From UMGS1590 sp963558655 (GTDB taxonomy: Bacteria > Bacillota > Peptococcia > Peptococcales > Peptococcaceae), in assembly GCA_963558655.1 (NCBI GenBank), contig CAUWHJ010000005.1, positions 53,805 through 117,804 on the forward strand: a stretch of 64,000 bases of DNA. Direction: 5' to 3'. The first letter of the stretch is position 1. Each line of letters begins with the position of its first letter. Positions 50,368 to 58,719 of the stretch are shown one piece after another. A model generated the notes under the pieces. It saw only the letters and a list, made by a program, of their open reading frames with translations. It was not told the DNA's origin and did no database searches. Both the position numbers and the translations under genes were made by a program.

Positions 50368-52005
50368 ATGAAACGATGGACACGCTATGTATTGGCTGCT
50401 GTTGCTGCGTTTTTGGCGTTGGCGGCAGTGCAGCCGGAAGCCGCTGTGGCGGCACATTTAGACATCAATGGTACGCTTATCAATACGGATGATGACCAAC
50501 CTAATGACGTGCTTTTGGAAGATGGGGTGACGCTGGTTTCGGACGATTTTTTGCACAACCATCTCTATCTTGACACGGCGCGCGACGGCGATGCGTTTAC
50601 GCTGACGAATGCTTTTGGCGATTTTACCATCACTGGTGAAGTGGGAAGCCGCAAGCTGGTGCTGGATGATGCAGAGATGACGCTGCCGATTGCGCCGTGC
50701 GAGCGGGACGGGCTGCTTTATGTGCCGCTGCGGGCGCTGATGGAAAATTTTGGTGAGGTTGGTTGGGACGGCACTACGACGGTGCGTTTTGATTACAACG
50801 CTCAAGCGAAGATGGAGGCTGTGACGATGGCGGAATCCAGCCCGCTGAGCTATCGTATTGTGCCTAATTCCGGGTATAGTTTTGATGAGCCGGCGAAGAA
50901 TTACTATCCGACAACGCCGGACGGCTACTATGTGATTGATACCGATGAAGAAGGGCTGCCTGTGAGTGTGAGCCGTGGCGAGAAAAAGGTGCTTTGGCCG
51001 CAACACGAAGGGTTTATGTTTGCGCGTTCGGGCGTGAGTGATGGGTTTGAGATTGACGCAGATTACGCGGCATGGGTAGAAATTCCATCTTTTTCGGCGC
51101 GCGCAGACAATAGCTGGTACCTCTATGTGAAAGATATGATGCAGGCAAACGCCGAACCGGTGCTTGTGGACAAAGGCGTTTATAGCGATGCAAGCGGCGT
51201 GCAAACGCTGATGGGCGACTGGAGCTTTAACAATGGGACACTGCTCTACACGAAACCGCTCGATGTTGGCGGCGATGTGGAGATTTATCTGTATCGTGTC
51301 GGCGACAGTGCGCCAACGCTATTGGATACGTTCAGGCATGATGCCCGTTACCGTGGCTATGTGGATGTGGCGCTGGGCGACAACTATGCTGTCTGGAATG
51401 AACGTTTGGAACTGGAACGCCTGCGTGTTTACGGCAAGACCGTTCTCTATGATTTGGAAAGCGGTAAAACGCGCGACATTACCCAAGGCTACAATGTTGA
51501 AAAACCACTCATTGTGGGTGACCAACTGCTCGTGCAGACACGCGAAGGCGGCAGCGGCATGATAGAAGAGGACAACCATCAGCTGACAGACATTCCGAAC
51601 GCCGTTTGGGTTTATGACATGGAAAAAGGCGCATGGACGTATCGCGCAGATACCACCTTGGAACCGCTTTCCGGCTGCACAAAAATGGATACGCCGATTG
51701 TGATGGACGAACAGCGTGTGGTGCTGACAGCGACAGGCGCGCAAGCGGCATACGCCTTGCCGGTGCTTGATCTGAAAGAAGGCAAGGTGTGGACGCTCGC
51801 CAATGAAAACGCCGAACTGCTGCGCCATTGCCCGCGGGATTGCAGCGAAGCTTCTGTGATAGAAGCAGGCCGGGTTGTAGGTGATGTTTATCCAGAACAC
51901 GCCCCAGGCGCCGGCAACTATCTCATGGCTTTTGTGCAAGCCAGCGAGGAAGAAGGCTTTAGCCGCATCATTTACACCGTGGTTGTCGATGAATGGACGG
52001 CGTAG
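50368..52005 (+). CDS. Secreted protein with copper-amine-oxidase N-terminal domain and propeller-like repeats
   Basis: 545 residues. Signal peptide (about 1-29, ending AAVAA-HLDING). Residues ~32-140 form the CuAmOxidase N-like domain (LYVPLRALMENFGEVGWDG), a wall-associated module in many Bacillota. The rest (about 170-545) has repeated blades with YxYxxxD-type strands such as AVWVYDMEKGAWTYRAD, suggesting a beta-propeller. No catalytic residues recognised. Probably extracellular. A decayed related gene follows at 52127. Confidence 0.8.
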   Translation: MKRWTRYVLAAVAAFLALAAVQPEAAVAAHLDINGTLINTDDDQPNDVLLEDGVTLVSDDFLHNHLYLDTARDGDAFTLTNAFGDFTITGEVGSRKLVLDDAEMTLPIAPCERDGLLYVPLRALMENFGEVGWDGTTTVRFDYNAQAKMEAVTMAESSPLSYRIVPNSGYSFDEPAKNYYPTTPDGYYVIDTDEEGLPVSVSRGEKKVLWPQHEGFMFARSGVSDGFEIDADYAAWVEIPSFSARADNSWYLYVKDMMQANAEPVLVDKGVYSDASGVQTLMGDWSFNNGTLLYTKPLDVGGDVEIYLYRVGDSAPTLLDTFRHDARYRGYVDVALGDNYAVWNERLELERLRVYGKTVLYDLESGKTRDITQGYNVEKPLIVGDQLLVQTREGGSGMIEEDNHQLTDIPNAVWVYDMEKGAWTYRADTTLEPLSGCTKMDTPIVMDEQRVVLTATGAQAAYALPVLDLKEGKVWTLANENAELLRHCPRDCSEASVIEAGRVVGDVYPEHAPGAGNYLMAFVQASEEEGFSRIIYTVVVDEWTA

Positions 52006-52040
52006 TAGCGCATAGAAAGAAAACGCCTGCGATATTCTAA

Positions 52041-52092
52041 AAAATGGCTCCCCAAAGAACGGTTTCGCTGTCCCTTGGGGAGCCGTTTTTAT
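52041..52092 (+). terminator. Terminator after the secreted protein gene
   Basis: GGCTCCCCAA/TTGGGGAGCC stem (52046-52055 with 52075-52084), extended by A-T pairs, with a loop that can fold further, then TTTTT. Confidence 0.8.
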
Positions 52093-52126
52093 TGCTGGTG
52101 TATAACGCCAAAGAAAGGAGTGGGCC

Positions 52127-52359
52127 ATGATGAAAAAATGGGGATTTGTGTTGGTGCTGGCGCGTGAAAGCGGCTTGGTTTTTGAGGAATGGGATTAGGC
52201 GCAAGGATTCCAACCGCGATCTTTGGGTGTATGATTTGTCACAGCAGGCTTGGACAGGGCACATTGGCGATGATTTGCCGGTGTTTGATGGTGATGCTTT
52301 TGCGTTTGACGGATGATGGCGTGCAGAAAAGTGTGCAGCCTTATCAATTTCTTTGGTAA
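52127..52359 (+). pseudogene. Remnant of a second secreted propeller-type protein
   Basis: ATG 52127 has a good GAAAGGAG ribosome site but the frame stops after 23 residues (MMKKWGFVLVLARESG...EEWD). A different frame then reads RDLWVYDLSQQAWTGHIGDD..., matching the VWVYDMEKGAWTYRAD blade of the upstream protein; after a stop caused by one extra G near 52311 it continues in a third frame to VQPYQFLW and a TAA at 52357-52359. So a signal-like start was fused by deletion to a C-terminal end that also carries a +1 frameshift: a dying paralog. Confidence 0.75.
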
Positions 52360-52362
52360 ATA

Positions 52363-52408
52363 AAAATCCCCAGCATCCGGATGCGTTCCCGAATGCTGGG
52401 GGCTTTTT
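52363..52408. terminator. Bidirectional terminator
   Basis: CCCCAGCAT/ATGCTGGGG stem (52368-52376 with 52393-52401) with A and T tracts on either side, between the plus-strand remnant and the minus-strand HEPN gene. Confidence 0.85.
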
Positions 52409-52423
52409 GTGTGGCGGCTTATT

Positions 52424-52834
52424 TTATTCCCAACTGTTTTCAGTTTCGGCGAGTTTTTCGCAAAGCGTTTTTTCCAGCGTAATGAATGCAGGAATGAAGC
52501 TGTCGCGAATAAGCAGAAGCAGGTCGTCTATTCTGTCTTTATCATAGATATGTGCGGCATCGTTGCGTTTTTTCAACATGGCGAGCCAAACGGCAGCGTC
52601 TTCGATAAAACCCAGTTTATAGCCAAGTTGCAGGATTTCTCTGGGCGAGCCTGTTTCTGCACCTTGGGCACCGTGTGCTCTCAGCACTGCTTGTAATGCT
52701 TTCCATGCCAGCTCAAAGGTTAGATTAAACTGCCCGATGACGCCTATTCTATATATCTCGTTTTCGTCAGCGAGTTCAAAATCTGCACGTTTTAAGACAG
52801 CTAGGTAACTTGAGAAATTATCGAGTTTTTTCAT
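52424..52834 (-). CDS. hepT: HEPN toxin, HepT-like (HI0074 family)
   Basis: 136 residues, all helical. The HEPN RNase motif R90-N-D-A-A-H95-I-Y97 (Rx4HxY) is intact, the form found in HepT toxins, which cut RNA and are silenced when MntA adds AMP to the motif tyrosine. The start lies inside the mntA gene (17-base overlap), antitoxin gene first. A bidirectional terminator follows. Confidence 0.88.
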   Translation of the reverse strand: MKKLDNFSSYLAVLKRADFELADENEIYRIGVIGQFNLTFELAWKALQAVLRAHGAQGAETGSPREILQLGYKLGFIEDAAVWLAMLKKRNDAAHIYDKDRIDDLLLLIRDSFIPAFITLEKTLCEKLAETENSWE

Positions 52835-53111
52835 AGAGAATGACCCCGTCTCTTGTGATTTCTTGTTTTAATTCATTAGACATCGTATCGTTAAGTTCCA
52901 CAATATCGAACGACAGGAGCGAGTGAACATTTTCTTTGATGTCCCAGTAAAAGCTATTCAAATCGCCACCTGCGACAGCAAGGTCAATATCGCTTCTTTT
53001 GGTATAATTGCCTTTCGCACGGGAGCCGAAAAGAATCACTTTTTCAAGATGGTGTTTGCGCGCAAAGGATATGATTTCTCGTTCAACTCTGTCTGGAATA
53101 GGGTGGTTCAT
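52818..53111 (-). CDS. mntA: Minimal nucleotidyltransferase antitoxin, MntA-like
   Basis: 97 residues. The complete GSx10DxD motif (G29-S30...D41-I-D43) of the MNT family is present, then an alpha/beta tail. It would AMPylate the HEPN partner. No DNA-binding domain, so no self-repression. Transcribed after the patatin gene with a 29-base gap; may ride on that transcript. Confidence 0.88.
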   Translation of the reverse strand: MNHPIPDRVEREIISFARKHHLEKVILFGSRAKGNYTKRSDIDLAVAGGDLNSFYWDIKENVHSLLSFDIVELNDTMSNELKQEITRDGVILYEKTR

Positions 53112-53140
53112 ACGCAGTCGCCTCCGGCGTTGATTTATTG

Positions 53141-54016
53141 TCAGGCGTTTTCGAGCCAGGAAAGCCAGCGGTCGAAGTTGTATTCGGCTTGGGTGCGGCC
53201 GTCTTCCCAGGCGGCTTCCAGAGTGTCGCGGTCGTGTTCGGTGCGTTCGATTGGCATTTCGTCGGGATAGAGGACGAGGGCACGGCCTTCTGCTTCAAGC
53301 TGGTCGATGAGGTCCATTTGGCGGTTGTAATTTTGTGCGCGGGTTTCCAGTGCTTCGAGCACTTTTGGATAGTTGCGATAAAGCACGCGGGCCAATGCGT
53401 TGTTTTTTGCTGGCTTGCGACGGAAGCCGCGCACGTGGGTTGGCAGAATGACGAAGCGTTCGTAGCCGGCGTCGATGGCTGGTTGGAGCACAAAGCCTTC
53501 GGCTACGCCGCCGTCGATGTAAGGTTCGCCGTCAATGTAGGTGGAAGGCATGACCACAGGCAGCGAGCTGGAGGCACGGCAAATGCGGCAGAGGTCGCCG
53601 TAACTTGCAATGTCTGCTTTGTGCCAGTAGCGCAGGCGGCCGGATTCGGCAGCAAAGGCCGAGAGGGCGAAGTCTGTTTCGCTTTCTTGCAAGGTTTGCC
53701 AACTGTGCTGGGTGAGGTCGTCGTCGAAGAAGGCTTCTTCATAGATGTAGTGGGCGTTAAAATAGCCGTTGCCGCGCAGAAAATGTTTGGCGCCGATGAA
53801 TTTAGGGTCATCAGCCAAATCGACGAAGCAACGATGCAGCCGTGGCACGTTGCGTAAAAGGTAGCAGATGGTGATAGAAGTGCCGGCGCTCACACCGGTG
53901 ATGAAGGGAAAGGTTACGCCGCGTTCGATGAGAACGCTGGCCATGCCGCCGGTGTAGGCGGCACGCATACCACCACCTTCGCAGATGAGGGCTGTATTGG
54001 GAATGAAATGCTGCAT
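53141..54016 (-). CDS. Patatin-like phospholipase (COG4667 type), intact catalytic motifs
   Basis: 291 residues from ATG 54016 with AAGGAG upstream. Oxyanion loop EGGGMR at 13-18, nucleophile GVSAG with S43, and catalytic D168-G-G. Same family and length as the patatin at 269-1129, but with canonical motifs, so this one is expected to be active as a lipid acyl hydrolase. Cytosolic. Divergent from the serine hydrolase gene across 182 bases. Confidence 0.92.
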   Translation of the reverse strand: MQHFIPNTALICEGGGMRAAYTGGMASVLIERGVTFPFITGVSAGTSITICYLLRNVPRLHRCFVDLADDPKFIGAKHFLRGNGYFNAHYIYEEAFFDDDLTQHSWQTLQESETDFALSAFAAESGRLRYWHKADIASYGDLCRICRASSSLPVVMPSTYIDGEPYIDGGVAEGFVLQPAIDAGYERFVILPTHVRGFRRKPAKNNALARVLYRNYPKVLEALETRAQNYNRQMDLIDQLEAEGRALVLYPDEMPIERTEHDRDTLEAAWEDGRTQAEYNFDRWLSWLENA

Positions 54017-54089
54017 GGTGAACACTCCTTTGTTGTCTTTGCTGACCATATTATAGCACATTGGTGGCTTCTGTGGCGCTATGGAATGG

Positions 54090-54102
54090 ATTATGAGCAT
54101 TT
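54090..54102 (+). promoter_or_regulatory. ATTATGAGCATTT box upstream of the serine hydrolase gene
   Basis: Part of ATGGATTATGAGCATTTA, which differs at only two positions from ATGGATTGTGAGCATGTA at the regulator/LysR intergenic region (about 5805-5822). A TATAAT at 54149-54154 follows. Possibly a shared response-regulator site. Confidence 0.4.
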
Positions 54103-54198
54103 ATGCTAAATGTCAGCGAAAAAGAAACCATGGTAGTCGTCTTGATATTATAATAATTACAAAATAATGTGCTGTTTTTTGTTGAGAGGGTGGCTGTC

Positions 54199-55134
54199 AT
54201 GAAAATGTGGGGTGTCGGGCTTGCCGCAACGGTGTTTGTGTTGCTGCTTGGTTTGGGATGGTTGGCACCGAATCAGCAGGGGGACACGCTTGTTAGTGTC
54301 GCAGAGGACGCTGTGAGCGAAGAGACAGGAACGGCGATGGCGGCAGATGAAGCCCGTGCGGATACGGTGGCGCAGGAACTTTCGGCGCAGATTGACGCTT
54401 ATTTGGCAAAAGAGGGCATTGACCGGTCGGCGATTGGGCTGGTGGTGCATGATTTTGAAAGCGGTGCGACTGTTGCGGTGAATGACGACAGTTTCTTTGT
54501 TGCCGCCAGCACCTATAAATTGCCGCTGGCGATGCTTTATTATGATAAGATTGCTGATGGCGAGCTGGCGCTTACTGATACATTCGTTTATCTGGCTGAG
54601 GATTACGAGGAAGGCGGCCCTATTGGTTTTGATTATCAGGTGGGCGCGGCGATTGATTTACAGACGCTTTTGCATTGTATGATCGTGGATTCGGACAATA
54701 CGGCGGCGCACATTCTTTATCGCAATCTTGGCGGCTGGGTGGCATTCAAGGAAGCCTGTGAAACATACAGCACGCACGACCGCACGCTTTCGGAAGCGGT
54801 GTATTATTCGTATGATAATGTGTTTACCGCCGGCTTTATGAACGATTGTCTGGCAGCGCTCTATGCAGGCGGCGCACGTTATGAAACCCTGTTACAGGAT
54901 TTGCAATCGGCACGACCGGACGATTATCTGAATCTCCACACGCCGGGCGTGATGGCGCAAAAATATGGCCAGTATGAAACGGCAGAAAATGCTGTGGGAC
55001 TTGCCATGGAAGGGCATCCGTACAGCGTGGCGGCTTACACCAGCTTTGGTTGGTATGGAGCAGAAGTGATTGGCGATTTGAATGAACTTTGCTGGAAGTA
55101 TTTCAATGATGCAGATGTCGGTGATGCCGCATAA
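54199..55134 (+). CDS. Membrane-anchored serine hydrolase, class A beta-lactamase fold
   Basis: 311 residues. N-terminal membrane helix (about 4-24), an acidic linker, then the hydrolase domain with S104-T-Y-K107 (SxxK) and S165-D166-N167 (SDN). The third KTG box is replaced by a weaker sequence and the class A general base Glu loop is not evident, so this may be a cell-wall D-Ala-type peptidase or a wall-binding protein rather than a resistance beta-lactamase. ATG 54199 follows GAGAGGGTGG. Confidence 0.85.
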   Translation: MKMWGVGLAATVFVLLLGLGWLAPNQQGDTLVSVAEDAVSEETGTAMAADEARADTVAQELSAQIDAYLAKEGIDRSAIGLVVHDFESGATVAVNDDSFFVAASTYKLPLAMLYYDKIADGELALTDTFVYLAEDYEEGGPIGFDYQVGAAIDLQTLLHCMIVDSDNTAAHILYRNLGGWVAFKEACETYSTHDRTLSEAVYYSYDNVFTAGFMNDCLAALYAGGARYETLLQDLQSARPDDYLNLHTPGVMAQKYGQYETAENAVGLAMEGHPYSVAAYTSFGWYGAEVIGDLNELCWKYFNDADVGDAA

Positions 55135-55163
55135 AGATCACTGCACAGGTGGTCTTTTTTTTG
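55134..55163 (+). terminator. Terminator after the serine hydrolase gene
   Basis: AAGATCAC/GTGGTCTT stem with one G-T pair, 7-base loop, run of T. The left arm overlaps the stop codon. Confidence 0.75.
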
Positions 55164-55217
55164 TGAAAAGTTGTAAAGAAAGGCTGATAATTCGTTCGCC
55201 AAAAATGTGCACGGAGG

Positions 55218-55254
55218 TGTTATAATTTATCATATTAGACCTATTCCAAATAGG
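55218..55254 (+). promoter_or_regulatory. Promoter and palindrome before the MacB/FtsX-type ABC genes
   Basis: Extended -10 TGT-TATAAT (55218-55226), then the palindrome CCTATT-CCA-AATAGG (55240-55254) just after the likely transcription start, a position where a bound repressor would block initiation. The -35 is weak. Confidence 0.55.
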
Positions 55255-55283
55255 GAATGTCTGACATAGAAAGGAAAATGAGA

Positions 55284-55988
55284 ATGGAACCGTTCATTCG
55301 TTTCAAAGATGTGAAAAAAATGTACCATGTGGGGTCGGTGGATATTGAAGCACTGCATGATGTGAATTTCGAGATCGAAAAAGGAGAAATTTGCATCATC
55401 GTTGGGGCTTCTGGCGCCGGCAAGACAACGCTTTTGAATATCTTGGGCGGCATGGATGCGCTGACCAGCGGCGAAATTTGGCTGGATGGCAAGAACATTG
55501 CCGGGTATTCGGAAAAAGAACTGACGACGTATCGCCGTTATGACATTGGTTTTGTGTTCCAGTTTTATAATCTGATTCCAAACCTGACGGCGCTGGAAAA
55601 TGTGGAATTGGCCACGCAGATTGGCAAAGATCCTGCCGATCCATCTAAGGTGTTGGACGAGGTGGGGCTTTCTGAGCGTAAGAACAATTTTCCGGCACAG
55701 CTTTCCGGCGGCGAGCAGCAGCGTGTGGCGATTGCGCGTGCGTTGGCAAAGAATCCGAAGCTGCTTTTATGCGACGAGCCAACCGGTGCGCTGGACTATA
55801 ATACTGGCAAGTTGATTTTGAAACTCCTGCAGGAGACTGCGCGCAAGAATAAGATGACGGTGGTTATCGTAACGCACAACCAGGCGCTGTGCCCGATGGC
55901 TGATCGTGTGATTCATGTGAAGAGCGGCGAAATTCAGAAGGTAGAGCTGAATTCGGAGCCAATGTCCATCGACGACATCGAATGGTGA
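55284..55988 (+). CDS. ABC ATPase of the MacB/LolD/BceA group
   Basis: 234 residues from ATG 55284, 8 bases after AAAGGA; ATG codons at 55257 and 55278 are in frame but badly spaced. Walker A GASGAGKT at 41-48, QFYNLIPNLTALENVEL after the Q-loop, signature LSGGEQQRVAIARAL, Walker B LLLCDEPTGALD, switch THNQ. The DEPTGALD form is characteristic of FtsE/MacB/BceA ATPases, which drive mechanotransmission rather than classical uptake. Pairs with the next gene. Confidence 0.92.
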   Translation: MEPFIRFKDVKKMYHVGSVDIEALHDVNFEIEKGEICIIVGASGAGKTTLLNILGGMDALTSGEIWLDGKNIAGYSEKELTTYRRYDIGFVFQFYNLIPNLTALENVELATQIGKDPADPSKVLDEVGLSERKNNFPAQLSGGEQQRVAIARALAKNPKLLLCDEPTGALDYNTGKLILKLLQETARKNKMTVVIVTHNQALCPMADRVIHVKSGEIQKVELNSEPMSIDDIEW

Positions 55989-55998
55989 GGTGGGCAGC

Positions 55999-58590
55999 AT
56001 GAAGAAGAGCTTACTCAAATCTGCTCTGCGCGAAATCAAATCGAGCTTTGGACGCTATATTGCTATTATGGGCATTGTAGCGCTGGGGGTTGGCTTCTTT
56101 TCGGGGCTGATGGTCAGCCAGGAAGCCATGCTCAAAACGGGCGACACGTATTTGAACGCGCAGCATTTTTATGATTTTCGGCTGATGTCCACCTTGGGCT
56201 TTGATGATGACGATGTGCAGGCGGTGCGAGACGAGGGCGTTGTCACAGCGGCTGATGGCGCCTATCAGATAGATGCCCTGGTGAGCGATGGCGGTGACGA
56301 GGAACGTGTTGGCCGCGTTCATTCGCTGACAGAGAACGTCAATCAGGTGTCGCTGAAAGAAGGGCGGCTGCCGGAAAAGGATAACGAGTGTGTGGTGGAT
56401 GCTTCGTTTTATGACGGCAGTGCCATAGGAAAAACTGTCGCCATTGCTGATGGCAACGACAGCGCCACCTTAGATGCGCTTAATCAGCATGAGTTGAAGA
56501 TTGTCGGCGTGGTGGAATCGCCGCTTTATATGCGTATGGGCCGCTATTCCAGCGAGATTGGTTCTGGCGAAGTGGAAGTCATTTACTATGTAAAGCCAGA
56601 GGTTTTCACCTCGGAGTATTACACCGAGATGTATGCCACCGTGGAAAAAGATGGCATGATTTACAGTGCCGCCTATGACGATGCCATCGATAAGGCAGAG
56701 CCAGACGTGACAAAGGCGGTTGAAACGAGCGTTGGTGCACGTTATGAGGACATTGTTCAACAAATCAACGATGGTCGTGCAAAAGCACAAGAGGGGTTGG
56801 ACAAAGCCAACGACGCCTTACAGATGGCAGAAGCGGCTGGCGCCGGTGAAGCACAGTTGAAAGAGATTCGCAGCCAGCGTGACGAAGCACAGAAAGCGCT
56901 GGACGAACTTACTGTGCCGGAAGAGCCGGAGTATTATGTGCTCACACGTGATGAAGATGTGGGCTTCCAGTTCTTTAAGAGCGATTCGTCCATTGTTAGC
57001 TCCATTGCCAAGGTGTTCCCAATCTTCTTCTTTTTGGTGGCTGCCCTTGTTTGCGTGACTACCATGACACGCATGATGAATGAGCAGCGCACGCAGATTG
57101 GTGTGCTTAAGTCGATGGGCTATGGCAACGGCAGTATTCTGGCGAAATATATGCTCTACTCCGGCAGTTCGGGGCTTTTGGGCTGTCTCTTGGGGTATTT
57201 TATTGGCACCTGGGGATTTCCGGTGATTATCTGGAGCGCTTACCGCTATTATTACGCACTGCCAGATGACATTATGTATGTCTTTAACGGCAAACTTCTT
57301 TTGATTTCTCTGGTGGTGACGCTGTTGTGCACGATGGGGGTTACCTGGCTGTGCGGGCGCAGCGCCCTCACGCAGACAGCAGCCAATCTGATTCGGCCAA
57401 AGGCGCCAAAAGCAGGCAAGCGCAATCCATTGGAACGTGTCACGCCTGTTTGGAAACGACTTTCTTTCCTGCAAAAAATCACGGTTCGTAATCTGTTCCG
57501 CTATAAGGCACGTTTCTTCATGATGATTTTGGGCATTGGCGGTTGCACGGCGCTGATTGTGACAGCGTTGGGCTTGCAGGATAATTTTATGGGCGTTTCC
57601 GACCGTCAATACAACGAAATCGACCTGTATGACGCCACGGCATCGTTCAACGAATCTCTTTCGGAAGAAGAGATGCAGGCCTTTTTGGATAAAAACAGCG
57701 AGCAGATAGACAGTGTTCTGTTCTCCTATACAGGCAACATGGATATTTCTGCCAACGGCACCACCCACAGTGTGCCAATGAATGCGCCGGTGGACAACGG
57801 CCATCTGGAGGATTTCTTTAGCTGGCATTCCGCTGATACCACCTATGCCTTGCCTGGCGATGGCGAGATTTTGCTTGACCGAGGCCTGGCAGATCGATTG
57901 GGCGTGACAACGGGCGATGAGGTGACGGTGCGTGACGGCGATATGCACGAGGTGACGCTCACCTTAAGCGGCGTTTACGACAACTTCATCTCCAACAACG
58001 CCTACATCTCGCGTGATACGCTGGCAAAAGCGTTTGGCAAGAATGACATCAACAGCGCCTATTTGAACATTGCCGAGGGCAGCGATGTGCATGAAGTGTC
58101 GGCGGCGCTCATGAGTGCTGATGACAACATCACCAATGTTGCGGCAACGCAGGATTCCATGGATATGTTCACCGATATGCTCGACAGCTTGAACATCATT
58201 GTCTTTGTGGTCATTCTCTGTGCTGGTGCGCTGGCGTTCATCGTGCTCTACAACCTTACGAACATCAACATCAGTGAGCGTATTCGCGAAATTGCCACGC
58301 TGAAAGTGTTGGGCTTCTATTCGGCGGAAGCCAACGCCTATGTTTTCCGTGAAAACAACGTGCTGACGCTTTTCGGCGCTTTGTTCGGGCTTCTTTTAGG
58401 AAAATGGTTCCACGCCTTTGTGATGGGCGAAATTGTTGTCGATGGGCTGACGTTTGAGGCTGTGCTCAGCTGGCAAAATTATGGCACTGCTTTTGTGCTG
58501 ACGCTTGTTTTTGCTCTTGTGACACAGCTCATTATGCGCCGCAAGATTGCCCATATTCACATGGCAGAATCGCTGAAATCAGTTGAATAA
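55999..58590 (+). CDS. FtsX-like ABC permease with large outside domains
   Basis: 863 residues. Membrane helix near residues 17-38, a large extracytoplasmic domain (to about 330) that includes a coiled-coil stretch (about 250-305), three helices (about 335-460), a linker, another helix (about 510-530), a second outside domain, and three C-terminal helices (about 725-840). Two FtsX domains, as in ABC permeases that export or pull lipids, peptides or antibiotics from the membrane. ATG 55999 follows GAGGTGGG. Confidence 0.92.
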   Translation: MKKSLLKSALREIKSSFGRYIAIMGIVALGVGFFSGLMVSQEAMLKTGDTYLNAQHFYDFRLMSTLGFDDDDVQAVRDEGVVTAADGAYQIDALVSDGGDEERVGRVHSLTENVNQVSLKEGRLPEKDNECVVDASFYDGSAIGKTVAIADGNDSATLDALNQHELKIVGVVESPLYMRMGRYSSEIGSGEVEVIYYVKPEVFTSEYYTEMYATVEKDGMIYSAAYDDAIDKAEPDVTKAVETSVGARYEDIVQQINDGRAKAQEGLDKANDALQMAEAAGAGEAQLKEIRSQRDEAQKALDELTVPEEPEYYVLTRDEDVGFQFFKSDSSIVSSIAKVFPIFFFLVAALVCVTTMTRMMNEQRTQIGVLKSMGYGNGSILAKYMLYSGSSGLLGCLLGYFIGTWGFPVIIWSAYRYYYALPDDIMYVFNGKLLLISLVVTLLCTMGVTWLCGRSALTQTAANLIRPKAPKAGKRNPLERVTPVWKRLSFLQKITVRNLFRYKARFFMMILGIGGCTALIVTALGLQDNFMGVSDRQYNEIDLYDATASFNESLSEEEMQAFLDKNSEQIDSVLFSYTGNMDISANGTTHSVPMNAPVDNGHLEDFFSWHSADTTYALPGDGEILLDRGLADRLGVTTGDEVTVRDGDMHEVTLTLSGVYDNFISNNAYISRDTLAKAFGKNDINSAYLNIAEGSDVHEVSAALMSADDNITNVAATQDSMDMFTDMLDSLNIIVFVVILCAGALAFIVLYNLTNINISERIREIATLKVLGFYSAEANAYVFRENNVLTLFGALFGLLLGKWFHAFVMGEIVVDGLTFEAVLSWQNYGTAFVLTLVFALVTQLIMRRKIAHIHMAESLKSVE

Positions 58591-58594
58591 GCAC

Positions 58595-58628
58595 AAAGCA
58601 CCTTGCTGTCTGGCAGGGTGCTTTTTTT
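58595..58628 (+). terminator. Terminator after the ABC permease
   Basis: A 12-bp stem with one G-T pair (58595-58606 with 58613-58624), 6-base loop, T run. Confidence 0.9.
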
Positions 58629-58664
58629 GTATGGCTGTGGTTTGTGTGATGGTTTGTATGATTG

Positions 58665-58673
58665 TGCTATAAT
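58665..58673 (+). promoter_or_regulatory. Extended -10 promoter of the sirtuin gene
   Basis: TGC-TATAAT, 47 bases before the start; no clear -35. Confidence 0.5.
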
Positions 58674-58719
58674 GAAAGAAAACGGCTTTTCTGTTTCAGT
58701 TCTTTTAAGGAGGATGCTT

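Noticed and set aside
5800..54102. CRISPR array or long repeat family
   Set aside because: Only short boxes recur; no regularly spaced repeats of 20-40 bases were seen anywhere in the window.
54199..55134. True class A beta-lactamase
   Set aside because: SxxK and SDN are present, but the Glu-166 loop and the KTG box are not recognisable, so resistance activity cannot be claimed.
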